Source: an uncultured Ruminococcus sp.
GTDB taxonomy: Bacteria; Bacillota; Clostridia; Oscillospirales; Ruminococcaceae
NCBI GenBank assembly: GCA_900539835.1
Contig: UQDR01000003.1
Coordinates: 58,967 to 122,966, forward strand
Direction: 5' to 3'
Length of the DNA stretch: 64,000 nucleotides
Under the pieces are notes generated by a model. The model did no database searches. It saw only the letters and a list, made by a program, of their open reading frames with translations, and had not been told where the DNA came from. Numbering within the stretch: the first letter of the stretch is position 1; the number at the start of each line of letters is the position of its first letter. Positions 15,376-24,468 of the stretch are shown piece by piece. Both the position numbers and the translations under genes were made by a program.

Positions 15376-18327
15376 TTATACTTTAGGGGGAGTGTAGATA
15401 ATTCTTGTTACGGTACCCTTATTACCTTTAAGTTTTACGCTTGTAGCATTAACAAGTATGTTTGCTGTTTCTTCTGTAAGAGTGAATGAAATTGTTGTTT
15501 TGTTTGCTTTAGCCTGCAAATATCCACCAACAGCCTTATTATTTACAGACAAGTTAAACTGAGCATCTGCCTCTGTAGTGTATTCAAATGTAAATACACC
15601 GCCTGCCTGTGCATATGGTATATTTGTCAATCCAATATCAACAGTACCCCATTTGCTGACAGTTGCACTTCCTTCCCAGACTACAACTGCACCTTCTGGT
15701 ACTTCCGGTTTTGAAGAATCGTCAGGCTTTGATGAGCTGTCGTCAGGATTTGTGTCGCCTGTTGAAGGAATGTAAGAGAATCTCATTATTATAGCATTCT
15801 TACCGCCTGCGTGCATCTGCTTTGAGTTTTTAAGAAGTTCAGCCTGTTCAGCGTTAAGAACTATTTCAAGCTTTCCGCCGGCTGTATCAAACCAGGAATT
15901 GCCTTCTGCTGAGTTCATTTGTGTCCATGTCCACTCTTCACCGAGTTGCCCGGCTAATGAAAGCTGAGTTTCAGCACCTGTAGCTAAATATTCAACAACA
16001 AGCTTATCTCCAGCCTTAGCTGTAGGGATATTTTCAAAACCATTTAGTTTAACAGCAGTTCCCCAGACGCCAACATCTCCGGCTCCTGTCCAAAGCTCTA
16101 CTGCACCTTCAGGCAATGGATCAAGCTCAGGCAATTCAGGTTTTACAACATCGCCGGGTGCTGTATATGATACTCTTGTTATTATAGCTGCCTGGCCTCC
16201 AACAAGTATTGAAGTCGCATTAACCAACTGCTTTGCTGCGTCTGCGGTAAGAACTATGTCAAGCTTTCCGCCGCTTGTACTGAATGTATCTGCACCGCTT
16301 ACTGACAATGTTGTCCAAGGAGATGTGGAAGTGACAACCTGAAGCTTTGATCTTCCACGTGATGAAGTACTTATATATTCAATTGTGAGTACTCCGCCTT
16401 CTTCTGCATTTGGAATGTTTGTTATACCAAGATCAATATTGTTTTCCCAACTTCCTGTATCTGCAGAGCCTTCCCAAAGTACACCGTCTGCAGGTTTGCT
16501 TGAACCGAAGCTGACTTCTCTAAAAGTACTTGTTCCATCCAAAGTGAACAAGCCCTTAACCTTATCGCCTTCTTCAATACCGGAAACAGGAGTTGAAATC
16601 AAATAACATTTGCCTTCAGGAGCTGTGATTGTTTTTCCATTGGCAATCAATGATTTGTATGCTTTTTTTATAATCTTCTGTCCATAAGCTGAATCAAAAA
16701 CATTAATATTATCGCTCTTTGCAATCAAAGTTTCCTCAATTGCTTCAACTGCTGCCTGTGCGGCTTCTTTATTAACCTCTGCTACAAATCGAATTTCACT
16801 ATTATCATATCGTGTCTGATAATATATTGTCATATTTAATCCATTTAGATATGGGTTAAGTACATTAGCAATTAATGAATATCCGGTAAGATTTGGATGA
16901 AGCCCGTCAAATGTAAGACCTGTTTTGCAGTAGCCGGTTGATTCATCGTAGAATTCAGAATGAATGTTTACGAATGTAACATCTTCTGTGCTGTCTGCAA
17001 ACTTTTTAAGCTCTGAGTTAAGTTCACGAATTCTGCCCTGTGCATCAGTATAGAATACAGGTGTTGTAGGAAGAACGCTCATGATAAAAATTTCGATATC
17101 AGGATTCTTTTCTTTGAGAGCTGAATACATAGTCTTATAGTTTGCAACGATCTGCTCGTTTGTCAAGCCTCGTCCAATATCGTTGATACCGCAAAGCATA
17201 ACGACCTTATCGTAGTTTTTCTTTGCAATCTCATCAATTCTTGCAACACATTCCTGAGTTGTCTGACCGCCGATTCCGTAGTTTACACAGTCGGTTCTTC
17301 CAAGGATGCCGTTCCAGTCGATAGCCTTAAGATGAGCAGTATCTACGTGCGGGTTTTCAACAATACTGTCACCAATAAATGCAATACCTGAGTCAGGTCT
17401 GTCCCATGTTCCGTCTGATGTATCTACAGGGGCTCCTTCACCTGCGAAATAAGCAATTCTCTTGAGAGTTACTTTTTCACTTGTCAATGTACGAGCCTGA
17501 ATCTGATCAAGTCTTGCGAAGTTGGTACCAAACTTTTTAGAAAATGTCTCGTATTTGTAAATGGAATACCATCTGCCGTCTGCCAACTTGCCTGTTTCAT
17601 CAGGTGTAAGTTCTGCCCAACGAGTAGTTCCTGAAGAACTTTGGAGAGCAAGGCTTACACCGTCTTTAGCACCGAGATATTCTGTGTAGAAATAACTTCC
17701 CTCGTTAATCTGAGAAGCGTCCCATTCGCCGCCTACATGCTTAGTGAAAAAGAACTTAAGGTTTGCAGATTTCTCTTGTGCAGAAGGACAGCCTTTAAAT
17801 AAAACTGTTGCCTTTTCGCCTAAATCTACTGATGTAGGATATCCGTGCCAGCTGATTTTTGTAATTGTTGTTGTATCAGTTGAATTTGTTGTGCCTGCAC
17901 ATATTGCATCAGCATCTGACATATCTGTTGAACCTGGCAACTTTGCTTGATAAGCCTTCATACAATCATCATAACTAAAAATTGATTGATAGCCTGTTTC
18001 GGTTACCGTTGTTGATGTTGGTTCATCGATTGAAATCCAAGCATTGGTTGTCCACTCGGCAAGAGCCAAATAAACCTTTCCCTCTGTTCCGGTATAATCA
18101 ATTGTGAAATAGCCACCAGGAGTTACGTCTGATGGGTCAAAATCACCACTGCCATTTGCGGTCTGAACCTGAGGACCAAGCGTCCATGATTTTGCAATGG
18201 TGCTTTCACCTGAGAAAATGACTGTTTCCTCAAGCGTATTTTCATCTACAGCCGAAGCGCTGACAGTCACGCTTGTCAATGACAGAGCCAATGCACTTAT
18301 CAAAGACACAATTCTTTTAACTTTCAT
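15376..18327 (-). CDS. Secreted multidomain GDSL/SGNH esterase with carbohydrate-binding-like repeats
   Basis: 983 residues. Signal peptide 1-26 ends in TVSASA. Two beta-sandwich-like regions (about 36-170 and 170-293) precede an SGNH esterase domain (about 312-500): GDSIVE (Ser321), GIGGQTT, CGINDIG (Asn382), DGLHP (Asp474, His477). A linker domain (500-610) follows, then three related modules at about 616-722, 742-853 and 881-983, each starting (L/V)W(E/T)G(S/A) and ending in an IITRVSYT-like strand. A Ser/Asp/Pro linker (about 858-876) separates the last two. Likely a secreted plant-polysaccharide deacetylase; binding function of the modules is inferred. No dockerin or sortase signal is seen. 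Confidence 0.85.
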   Translation of the reverse strand: MKVKRIVSLISALALSLTSVTVSASAVDENTLEETVIFSGESTIAKSWTLGPQVQTANGSGDFDPSDVTPGGYFTIDYTGTEGKVYLALAEWTTNAWISIDEPTSTTVTETGYQSIFSYDDCMKAYQAKLPGSTDMSDADAICAGTTNSTDTTTITKISWHGYPTSVDLGEKATVLFKGCPSAQEKSANLKFFFTKHVGGEWDASQINEGSYFYTEYLGAKDGVSLALQSSSGTTRWAELTPDETGKLADGRWYSIYKYETFSKKFGTNFARLDQIQARTLTSEKVTLKRIAYFAGEGAPVDTSDGTWDRPDSGIAFIGDSIVENPHVDTAHLKAIDWNGILGRTDCVNYGIGGQTTQECVARIDEIAKKNYDKVVMLCGINDIGRGLTNEQIVANYKTMYSALKEKNPDIEIFIMSVLPTTPVFYTDAQGRIRELNSELKKFADSTEDVTFVNIHSEFYDESTGYCKTGLTFDGLHPNLTGYSLIANVLNPYLNGLNMTIYYQTRYDNSEIRFVAEVNKEAAQAAVEAIEETLIAKSDNINVFDSAYGQKIIKKAYKSLIANGKTITAPEGKCYLISTPVSGIEEGDKVKGLFTLDGTSTFREVSFGSSKPADGVLWEGSADTGSWENNIDLGITNIPNAEEGGVLTIEYISTSSRGRSKLQVVTSTSPWTTLSVSGADTFSTSGGKLDIVLTADAAKQLVNATSILVGGQAAIITRVSYTAPGDVVKPELPELDPLPEGAVELWTGAGDVGVWGTAVKLNGFENIPTAKAGDKLVVEYLATGAETQLSLAGQLGEEWTWTQMNSAEGNSWFDTAGGKLEIVLNAEQAELLKNSKQMHAGGKNAIIMRFSYIPSTGDTNPDDSSSKPDDSSKPEVPEGAVVVWEGSATVSKWGTVDIGLTNIPYAQAGGVFTFEYTTEADAQFNLSVNNKAVGGYLQAKANKTTISFTLTEETANILVNATSVKLKGNKGTVTRIIYTPPKV

Positions 18328-18543
18328 AAATTCACCGTTCCTTTTAAAATTTGCATTTGATTAATAGCGATTTTCCTTGTAACTATATTATATATTTTTT
18401 GAAATTGCTATAAAACAAGTAATGCTTGAAAACAAGTAATACTTGAAATTTTAAAGGTTCTTTTTTATGCAACGATAAATTATTTGTATTTGGCAGTCTA
18501 GCATATAGGCTGTATAACTCCGAATTTGTTTTTTTATGCTTTG

Positions 18544-18794
18544 CTTCATCTTAAATTTGAAAGTATTCACCCATTTGTTGGCGGCAACGGAAGAACAGGC
18601 AGGCTGTTGCTAAACTTTGAGCTTATGAAAAATGGCTTCCTGACTATTAGTATAAAGTTTACCTACAGAGCAGAATATTATGATTGATTTGACAATTATA
18701 GAAAAACGGTACTGCGGATATGCTTAAGGACTTTGTTGCTGATTACGAGCAACAGAAGCTTGAACGTTATATCGGTATTATTGAAAGTGAATAA
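18544..18794 (+). pseudogene. Decayed Fic-domain protein fragment
   Basis: The frame from 18544 encodes HLKFESIHPFVGGNGRTGRL and onward, with the complete Fic motif HPFxxGNGRxGR, then KNGFLTISIKFTYRAEYYD and a TGA stop (18684 region). The continuation KNGTADMLKDFVADYEQQKL up to the TAA at 18792-18794 lies in another frame, so an internal stop and a frameshift separate the two parts. The N-terminal two thirds of a Fic protein is absent. Intact Fic enzymes transfer AMP to target proteins; this copy cannot. Nothing else is coded in the 18328-19070 gap. Confidence 0.8.
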
Positions 18795-18802
18795 AATAAC
18801 AA

Positions 18803-18838
18803 AGCAGGTTTGAAAACGTTCAAGGCCTGCTATTTTTA
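18803..18838 (+). terminator. Terminator after the Fic remnant
   Basis: Imperfect stem AGCAGG-TTTGAA / TTCAAGG-CCTGCT with loop AACG, followed by a T run. A smaller stem AGTGG/CCACT with T4 follows at about 18854-18874. Confidence 0.65.
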
Positions 18839-18883
18839 ATGTTTTTTTGAAATAGTGGGACAAATCCACTTTTTATAGCAAAT

Positions 18884-18920
18884 AAAAAAGCACCTTGCAA
18901 ACCTGCAAAGTGCTTTTTTA
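18884..18920 (+). terminator. Bidirectional terminator
   Basis: Stem AAAAAAGCAC-TTGCA / TGCAA-GTGCTTTTTT with loop AACC and one bulge on each side. A or T runs on both flanks make it functional in either direction. Confidence 0.7.
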
Positions 18921-19011
18921 AAGTTTAATACAACGGAAAATTTGATTCGGCTCAAGTCAAATCTTTCAAAAAAAATTATATTTCAGCTTCGAAAGCTTTA
19001 AACAGCGGGTA

Positions 19012-19046
19012 CAAAAAATCCCGTTACCACAAAATGATAACGGGAT
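19012..19046 (-). terminator. tRNA-Arg terminator
   Basis: Stem ATCCCGTTA / TAACGGGAT (19018-19046), with six T on the minus strand (plus-strand A run 19012-19017). A small CCAGGTGC/GCACCTGG hairpin lies between it and the tRNA. Confidence 0.75.
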
Positions 19047-19070
19047 ATGGTCCAGGTGCTATGCACCTGG

Positions 19071-19147
19071 TGGCGCGCTGCAAGGGACTCGAACCCCTGA
19101 CCTACTGGTTCGTAGCCAGTCACTCTATCCAGCTGAGCTAGCAGCGC
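19071..19147 (-). tRNA. tRNA-Arg(ACG)
   Basis: 77 bases with encoded CCA. Acceptor GCGCTGC/GCAGCGC is fully paired, discriminator G. Anticodon stem ACTGG/CCAGT encloses loop CTACGAA, giving anticodon ACG (A34 is normally edited to inosine to read CGU/CGC/CGA). It has its own promoter and terminator. Confidence 0.95.
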
Positions 19148-19160
19148 ATTCAACTTTAAT

Positions 19161-19189
19161 ATTATATCACAGAGACCAATTTAAGTCAA
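19161..19189 (-). promoter_or_regulatory. tRNA-Arg promoter
   Basis: Minus strand TTGACT (19184-19189), 17-base spacer, TATAAT (19161-19166), 13 bases before the mature tRNA 5' end. Confidence 0.8.
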
Positions 19190-19268
19190 TAGCGGCTTAT
19201 CAACAATATTAAAGTTTACATTTTTTTAATATCTTCAAGTAAAATATTGCCCCGTCTTATTGTTTGCC

Positions 19269-20216
19269 CTATCTCAAGCAAATGTATATCATAAATCCAA
19301 GGTAAGCCAGAAGCATTATAATGCCTTCCGTCCTCCTTATCTCTTTTTTAGTCCATGCAAATAACCATACAAGAATACTGAATACAATGAGAATAATTAT
19401 GTCTATCATGTTTTCGGTAATGAAAGCAATAGGACTTATAGCCGACGCAATTCCCAAAACTAATAAAATGTTAAAAATATTTGAGCCTATTACGTTTCCA
19501 ACAGCCATGTCAACTTCATTTTTTCGGGCTGCAACTATTGATGTTACAAGTTCAGGAAGACTTGTTCCCAGTGCAACAACTGTCAGCCCAATAAGCGTTT
19601 GACTAAGTCCAAGGCTTTTGGCAACAACGGTCGCACCGTCAACAACAAAATCTCCGCCGAATTTTATTGCCGCCGCACCTCCGATTATAAATAAAAGACA
19701 CTTCCAGATAGGTAATATTTCATAGTCTTCATCATTATCTAAAGAGTTCTGCCTCGCTTTTTTTGCAGACATGATCATCCATATAAGATATGCCGAAAAT
19801 ATTGCTATGAGAATTATTCCGTCAATCCGTCCGAGAGCAGTCCCTATATACCCCATGACCAATAAAATCAGCGCACATGCTACCGAAAAAGGGAACTCCT
19901 TTTTTAAGGTTTTTATATTTACTGAAAGTGGAGCAAATAATGCACATGCCCCGCATACTACCATTAGATTAAATATGTTGGAACCTACAGCATTGCTGAC
20001 TGCAAGAGTGTTATTGTTGCTGATAGAGGCTGTTATGCTGACAGCACATTCCGGCAGACTCGTGCCCATTGCTACAATGGTAAGCCCTATTATCATAGAT
20101 GGAATCCGAAACCTCTTAGCCACTGATGAACTTCCGTCTACAAAAAAATCTGCACCCTTTATAAGCAGAATAAATCCGGCTATAAGAAAAAACACTGCCT
20201 TAATTATTTCGTTCAT
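19269..20216 (-). CDS. Calcium/sodium antiporter (CaCA family, YrbG-like)
   Basis: 315 residues with ten predicted membrane helices arranged as two homologous halves. The alpha repeats are GLTIVAMGTSLPECAVSI and GLTVVALGTSLPELVTSI, each followed by a GSNIFN motif. This inverted duplication is the signature of bacterial Ca2+/cation exchangers, which expel calcium using a sodium or proton gradient. It stands alone with its own promoter. Ion preference cannot be decided from the sequence. Confidence 0.9.
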   Translation of the reverse strand: MNEIIKAVFFLIAGFILLIKGADFFVDGSSSVAKRFRIPSMIIGLTIVAMGTSLPECAVSITASISNNNTLAVSNAVGSNIFNLMVVCGACALFAPLSVNIKTLKKEFPFSVACALILLVMGYIGTALGRIDGIILIAIFSAYLIWMIMSAKKARQNSLDNDEDYEILPIWKCLLFIIGGAAAIKFGGDFVVDGATVVAKSLGLSQTLIGLTVVALGTSLPELVTSIVAARKNEVDMAVGNVIGSNIFNILLVLGIASAISPIAFITENMIDIIILIVFSILVWLFAWTKKEIRRTEGIIMLLAYLGFMIYICLR

Positions 20217-20375
20217 TTTAAAGTCCTCCGTTTTTTATATATTCAATTAAAATATCTTCCGCCTGTTATTCAGCATTCAGAAAGCATACCTGAGATTTTC
20301 AGCTGTTTTTATTTTCATACTGTTTTCGCTGTAATTATTATTTCCAAAAAAGCTCACAAAAACCGACATAAATAT

Positions 20376-20403
20376 ATTATAACACAATATTTTCGGATTT
20401 CAA
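20376..20403 (-). promoter_or_regulatory. Promoter of the calcium/sodium antiporter gene
   Basis: Minus strand TTGAAA (20398-20403), 16-base spacer, TATAAT (20376-20381). It gives a leader of about 150 bases in which no riboswitch was recognised. Confidence 0.55.
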
Positions 20404-20441
20404 GTCTGGCGATAAACTACCGTCTTTGCGAAATAATTAAT

Positions 20442-20478
20442 AAAAAAAGCCGCCTCGTGCTTTTAAGCATGAGACGGC
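20442..20478 (-). terminator. Terminator of the amino-acid-binding protein gene
   Basis: Stem GCCGCCTCGTGC / GCATGAGACGGC around TTTTAA, followed on the minus strand by a run of seven T. Confidence 0.85.
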
Positions 20479-20490
20479 GTGTTTTTGATT

Positions 20491-21341
20491 TTATTTAATT
20501 GTTGTGATGTCGCTGCCGAACCATTTTGTTGAGATCTTTTCAACCGTGCCGTCAGCCTTCATTTCGCTGAGAACTTCTTCAACCTTGTCGCAAAGTGCCT
20601 GATCGCCCTTTCTGAAACCAATAGCGTATTCCTCTTCTTCAAGTCCTTCTTCCATAATAGTGAAAGCTTTTTTGCTTGTGTTGATTTCATATTTAGCAAC
20701 TACTGAGTCAAGGAAAACTGCGTCGCACATTCCCATTTCAAGCTGGTTAAGTGCCTCAACATTGGTTGCAAGCTCGTTCACTGTAATATCAGCAGCAAGA
20801 TCAGATTTAGCAAGAATTTCTTGAGCAGTCGAACCGTTCTGTACAGCAATAGTCTTGCCCTTTAGGTCATCAAGAGTCTTTAATTCACTGTCTGAATTTA
20901 CTGTGAATATCATTTCGTTTTTCATGTAAGGATCAGACATGAGCATCTGTTCTTTTCTTGCTGGGCTAACTGAAAGTCCGTTCCAAATGCAGTCGATCGT
21001 TCCTGCGTCAAGATCAATTTCTTTTGTGTCCCAGTTTACACCGTAAGTTTCAAGTTTTACTCCAAGACGATTGCAAACCTCAGTCGCAAGATCAATGTCA
21101 AATCCTACAATGTTGTCATTTTCGTCAGTGTAACCCATCGGCTTAAATGTTCGTCAAGTCCGAGAACAAGCTTTCCTGCTTCAATAATCTTGTTATATGA
21201 TTCGTCAGCTTTAGACTCGGTTGCTGCTGCGCCTGTGGTTTCTTCCTTTGAAGAGTTTTCATCAGCAGTTCCGCATGCCGTAAGTAAAAGCATAGCTGCT
21301 AAAGATGTGCTTGCAATTGCGCCGAAAATTGATTTTCTCAT
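20491..21341 (-). pseudogene. Amino-acid ABC transporter substrate-binding lipoprotein, frameshifted
   Basis: Two frames together make one protein of about 283 residues. The first part (start at 21339-21341 after AAAAGGAGTAAAATT) has a lipobox LLLTACG and runs to GKLVLGLDEH. The second resumes MGYTDENDNIVGFDIDLATE and continues to the end, with the solute-binding motifs GFDIDLATEVCNRLG and GKTIAVQNGSTAQEIL. One T is missing in a T run (plus-strand AAA at 21145-21147); restoring it yields GLDEHFKPMGYTDE. The rest shows no decay, so it is either a recent mutation or a sequence error. Family 3 binding proteins feed polar amino acid importers; the matching permease and ATPase lie at 53-55 kb. Confidence 0.85.
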
Positions 21342-21602
21342 AATTTTACTCCTTTTCTCCGCCTGAAAAATGAGAGTAAACCGATAAAGCGGAAAACGGC
21401 TTACCCCAATTAGTCCAAAAAACGAACTGTTCACTTTACTATATTAGCACACTTTTAAACTAAAGTAAATGGGTTTCTGAAATTTTGGTAACTTTGTTGC
21501 AATTTAAAAATCAAAGTATGTCTTTTTAGGAGCTTTTGTCAAGACATTATATAAATTTTGCGTTAAAATGTTCAAAGCTTTTAATGAAATTGCACAAAAC
21601 TC

Positions 21603-21631
21603 TTGACTTATTATTAAGATTATTGTATAAT
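21603..21631 (+). promoter_or_regulatory. Promoter of the LacI-family gene
   Basis: TTGACT (21603-21608), 17-base spacer, TATAAT (21626-21631), 56 bases before the start codon. Confidence 0.75.
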
Positions 21632-21687
21632 ATTAACGTAAAAACGAGATATAACCGTCAAAAAATAAAATCAGAAAGGCGGATATT

Positions 21688-22701
21688 ATGGTATCCCTGA
21701 AAGATATTGCTCTCAGATGCGGTGTGTCTGTGGCAACAGTGAGTAAAGCGTTGAACGACCATAAAGACGTCAGCGTTGCGACAAAAGAAAGATTAGTGAG
21801 AACTGCGAGAGAAATGGGCTATTTCCCTAATTCTCAGGCAAGAGCGCTTAAAACAAACAGAACCTATAACCTGGGAGTTATGTTTAACGAGGAACCCGGA
21901 AAAGGTCTGTCGCAGGAGTTTTTCGCAAAAATAATAAGTACCTTCAAAAGTGCCTGTGAAAAATCAGGATATGATATAACCTTTGTCAATAAAGGCTTCG
22001 GAAAACAAAAAATGTCTACATATGAGCATTGTAAATATAGAAATGTGGACGGAATTATGCTAACAAGCGGAGATTTTACAACTCCCGATGTCTATGAGGT
22101 CATAAACGGCGATATTCCCGTAGTAACAATTGACCATATCTTCGACAGTACAACCGCAATTATGTCAAGCAACGAAATCGGCGTTGAAAAGCTGGTTGAT
22201 TTTGTTTTAAAAAAAGGACATACTCAAATTGCTTATATAAAGGGAAGTAAAGCTGCAGTTACCGAAAGGCGTCTCGCCGGATTTTATAAAGCCTGTAAAA
22301 GCCGTGGAATAAAAATTAACCCGTCATGGATGCTGAGCGCTGATTATCATAATCCGGGACTTGCCTATGTGGTGACAAAAGAGCTTATGTCAAGAGATGA
22401 GGTTCCTACCTGTATCTTTATGCCCGATGACTATTCGGCGATAGGCGGATTTAATGCTCTGAGAGATATGGGGCTTTCCGTGCCTGACGATGTGTCGATA
22501 GTGGGCTTTGACGGAATATCCTATTCCCAACTTATGCATCCTAAGCTTACAACTTACCTTCAGGATACCGAAACTATCGGAAAGATCGCAGCAGAAAAGC
22601 TTATTGCGCTGATTGAGCATCCACGAATGGCATTCTCAGATACAATAACAGTAGATGGAACTTTGCTTGAGGGCGAGTCGGTTTTGGATTTGAATAAATA
22701 A
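21688..22701 (+). CDS. LacI-family transcriptional regulator
   Basis: 337 residues. The N-terminal HTH (SLKDIALRCGVSVATVSKAL) and hinge helix (NSQARALKTNRT) are standard, followed by a periplasmic-binding-protein-like sensor domain with DDYSAIGGFNALRDMGLSVP and VPDDVSIVGFDGI blocks. It binds an operator and releases or gains binding on a sugar-like ligand. No sugar gene is adjacent, so its regulon is unknown. RBS GAAAGGCGG precedes the ATG. A terminator shared with the converging phage cassette follows. Confidence 0.9.
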   Translation: MVSLKDIALRCGVSVATVSKALNDHKDVSVATKERLVRTAREMGYFPNSQARALKTNRTYNLGVMFNEEPGKGLSQEFFAKIISTFKSACEKSGYDITFVNKGFGKQKMSTYEHCKYRNVDGIMLTSGDFTTPDVYEVINGDIPVVTIDHIFDSTTAIMSSNEIGVEKLVDFVLKKGHTQIAYIKGSKAAVTERRLAGFYKACKSRGIKINPSWMLSADYHNPGLAYVVTKELMSRDEVPTCIFMPDDYSAIGGFNALRDMGLSVPDDVSIVGFDGISYSQLMHPKLTTYLQDTETIGKIAAEKLIALIEHPRMAFSDTITVDGTLLEGESVLDLNK

Positions 22702-22715
22702 TAAAATAAAAGCAT

Positions 22716-22743
22716 ACAGGAAGCCATGTGCTTCCTGTTTTTT
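22716..22743 (+). terminator. Terminator between the LacI gene and the phage-derived cassette
   Basis: Stem ACAGGAAGC / GCTTCCTGT with loop CATGT and a T6 tail on the plus strand. It marks the left border of the phage cassette. Confidence 0.85.
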
Positions 22744-23665
22744 ATGCATAGCTGTCTCTGTATACAGCTATCTTGGTGAAAATACCTCTCTTGTTTCCTG
22801 TGACTTGAACAGAAGCTATGCGTTCAGAGTTTATGGCAAAATCACCGTTTTTATATACAGCCCTGTCCATTATATCTTCAAATTGATGTCCCTTGTATTG
22901 AAATTCAGCGGAAATGTATCCCTTGTTTGAATAGTCAAGCTTTGACTGTAAACCATCCTCAGGGCTTGAATACCATTGCCTGTCTAAAGGATAATATTTC
23001 TTTTTAACGATTTTACGTTTTTCAGAAAAAGCGTTTTGCTTTGTATAGGTGTATTTTCCGTCTGAATCCGCCATAAAGACCTGTGAAAGAAGCCCGGAGG
23101 TGGAAAGCCTTTCTCCGAAATATGTGACAGTTTCAGCAAAATATGAGTGATGTGCAATATTGTTTGAAGCTGCGTTCACAGTGTTCGTTCCCGTAATATA
23201 TGGATATGTCTTGTATGCCTTGTAGCTGTAAGCGCAGACAGCGTCCCATATGCTTGTTTTTTCTTTCACATAAATATAATTCACCGTCTTTGTGGATTCT
23301 TGGCATTTTACATAAGGAATATCGGAATTGCCCGTGACAATTCCTTTCAGATCAACGTTTGAAATAATTCCGGGAACAGGTTCGTTCTGACCTAAAAGAA
23401 GGGTGAAGCCCCTTGATAAAAATGTAATAATATTTCGTCCCTTGAAATTTTTACGCTGAATAAAATCCGCCATTCCGCAGTGAACCGGTTTGTTGTTTAT
23501 ATATAAATAAACAGTGTTGATATCTGTTATGTCATGTGCCGTAAGAAGATGCCCCTCAAGAGTGGTGTAAGGCGTGTACCGTTCCCGTGTAAATTTAAAA
23601 TCTATGGGAGTATAAGAAGCGGTGGTGCCGTCAGTATAAATAAATGTAATTGATGCTGTGTCCAT
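22742..23665 (-). CDS. Phage tail/baseplate hub-like protein (XkdQ-like), tentative
   Basis: 307 residues, no signal peptide. The N-terminal beta-rich part (FKFTRERYTPYTTLEGHL) and the middle KEKTSIWDAVCAYSYKAYKTYP resemble hub proteins of PBSX-type and contractile tails, where a domain rich in short beta strands is followed by a helix that scans for secondary cargo. It is the last gene of the leftward cassette, 20 bases after the 119-residue gene. The assignment rests on layout and general resemblance; a membrane-puncture or receptor role is not shown. Confidence 0.5.
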   Translation of the reverse strand: MDTASITFIYTDGTTASYTPIDFKFTRERYTPYTTLEGHLLTAHDITDINTVYLYINNKPVHCGMADFIQRKNFKGRNIITFLSRGFTLLLGQNEPVPGIISNVDLKGIVTGNSDIPYVKCQESTKTVNYIYVKEKTSIWDAVCAYSYKAYKTYPYITGTNTVNAASNNIAHHSYFAETVTYFGERLSTSGLLSQVFMADSDGKYTYTKQNAFSEKRKIVKKKYYPLDRQWYSSPEDGLQSKLDYSNKGYISAEFQYKGHQFEDIMDRAVYKNGDFAINSERIASVQVTGNKRGIFTKIAVYRDSYA

Positions 23666-23685
23666 TTGAATTGTCCTTTCACTTG

Positions 23686-24045
23686 TTAACCAACCGATTT
23701 GAAGATAAAAATCATTTCTCCGAAAACCTCACAAGCGTCCAGCTTTGTCCGCCCTTCAGTAAGTATCATACCGCTGTAAACCGTGTCATTGAGCTTGAAT
23801 GAAGAAATAACCTGTCCCGTGTTTGATTTTATGTATGAATTAATGGTGTCAAAGTCCTTGACCAAGAATCTTCCTTTAAGCGTAAGCTGCCTGGGAGTAG
23901 ACCCCTCGATCGCAACGTCAATTCTTGAGCCTATAACAGGATATTCCGAAATCTTTGTTTCACGCTTGAACTCAACCTGTTCAAAGCTTAAAACTGTGCT
24001 GTCGTGAGTATAAATATATCTTTGATTGTTAAAAGAATAAACCAT
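23686..24045 (-). CDS. Phage structural protein, probable tail component
   Basis: 119 residues, beta-rich, no signal peptide. Segments LSFEQVEFKRETKISEYPVI and PRQLTLKGRFLVKDF recall small tail proteins that precede the hub in PBSX-like clusters. It lies 3 bases after the 139-residue gene and 20 bases before the hub-like gene. I do not recognise a precise family. Confidence 0.5.
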   Translation of the reverse strand: MVYSFNNQRYIYTHDSTVLSFEQVEFKRETKISEYPVIGSRIDVAIEGSTPRQLTLKGRFLVKDFDTINSYIKSNTGQVISSFKLNDTVYSGMILTEGRTKLDACEVFGEMIFIFKSVG

Positions 24046-24048
24046 TCC

Positions 24049-24468
24049 TTACCCTCCCTTTACGCTTTGAGTAACAAGCATTTTAAAATTAAAGGTAACT
24101 TTGCTTTTAAGACGTCCGGATTGAAAATCTGCTTCAATCTGACTTCGGGAAAGATCCGTTATAATGATTTTATCTGAAGAAATCAAAGAATTAATAAATA
24201 AAAAGCTTCTGTTGTCTAATTCAGAAAAATCCTTATAATCATTTCTGTTTCCTAAAATCTTGACTTCAACATGTCCCGAAACCTCCATTCCGAATTCGCT
24301 GCTGTCAAGCGAATAGATATGGTCAGAATACTTTATGTCCTTTATCGAATAAAAGCTAAGACAGTTTTCCTTTAATTTAAGCGTGTCAACCTGTGAAAAA
24401 TCAGTGTATGGTGTGAATCCCGCCAAGCTAAGGGAGGATGTTATAATGCTGTCAAAAAAATTAAGCAT
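24049..24468 (-). CDS. Hypothetical phage-cassette protein (139 aa)
   Basis: 139 residues, not recognised. It has alternating hydrophobic beta segments (GHVEVKILGNRNDY, KVTFNFKMLVTQS) that suggest a tail-completion or tail-tube type fold. It overlaps the upstream adaptor gene by 8 bases and ends 3 bases before the next gene, so it is translated as part of the cassette. Confidence 0.45.
   Translation of the reverse strand: MLNFFDSIITSSLSLAGFTPYTDFSQVDTLKLKENCLSFYSIKDIKYSDHIYSLDSSEFGMEVSGHVEVKILGNRNDYKDFSELDNRSFLFINSLISSDKIIITDLSRSQIEADFQSGRLKSKVTFNFKMLVTQSVKGG

Noticed and set aside
20217..20375. Riboswitch in the leader of the calcium/sodium antiporter gene
   Set aside because: A yybP-ykoY type element was considered, but the leader lacks the conserved paired elements.
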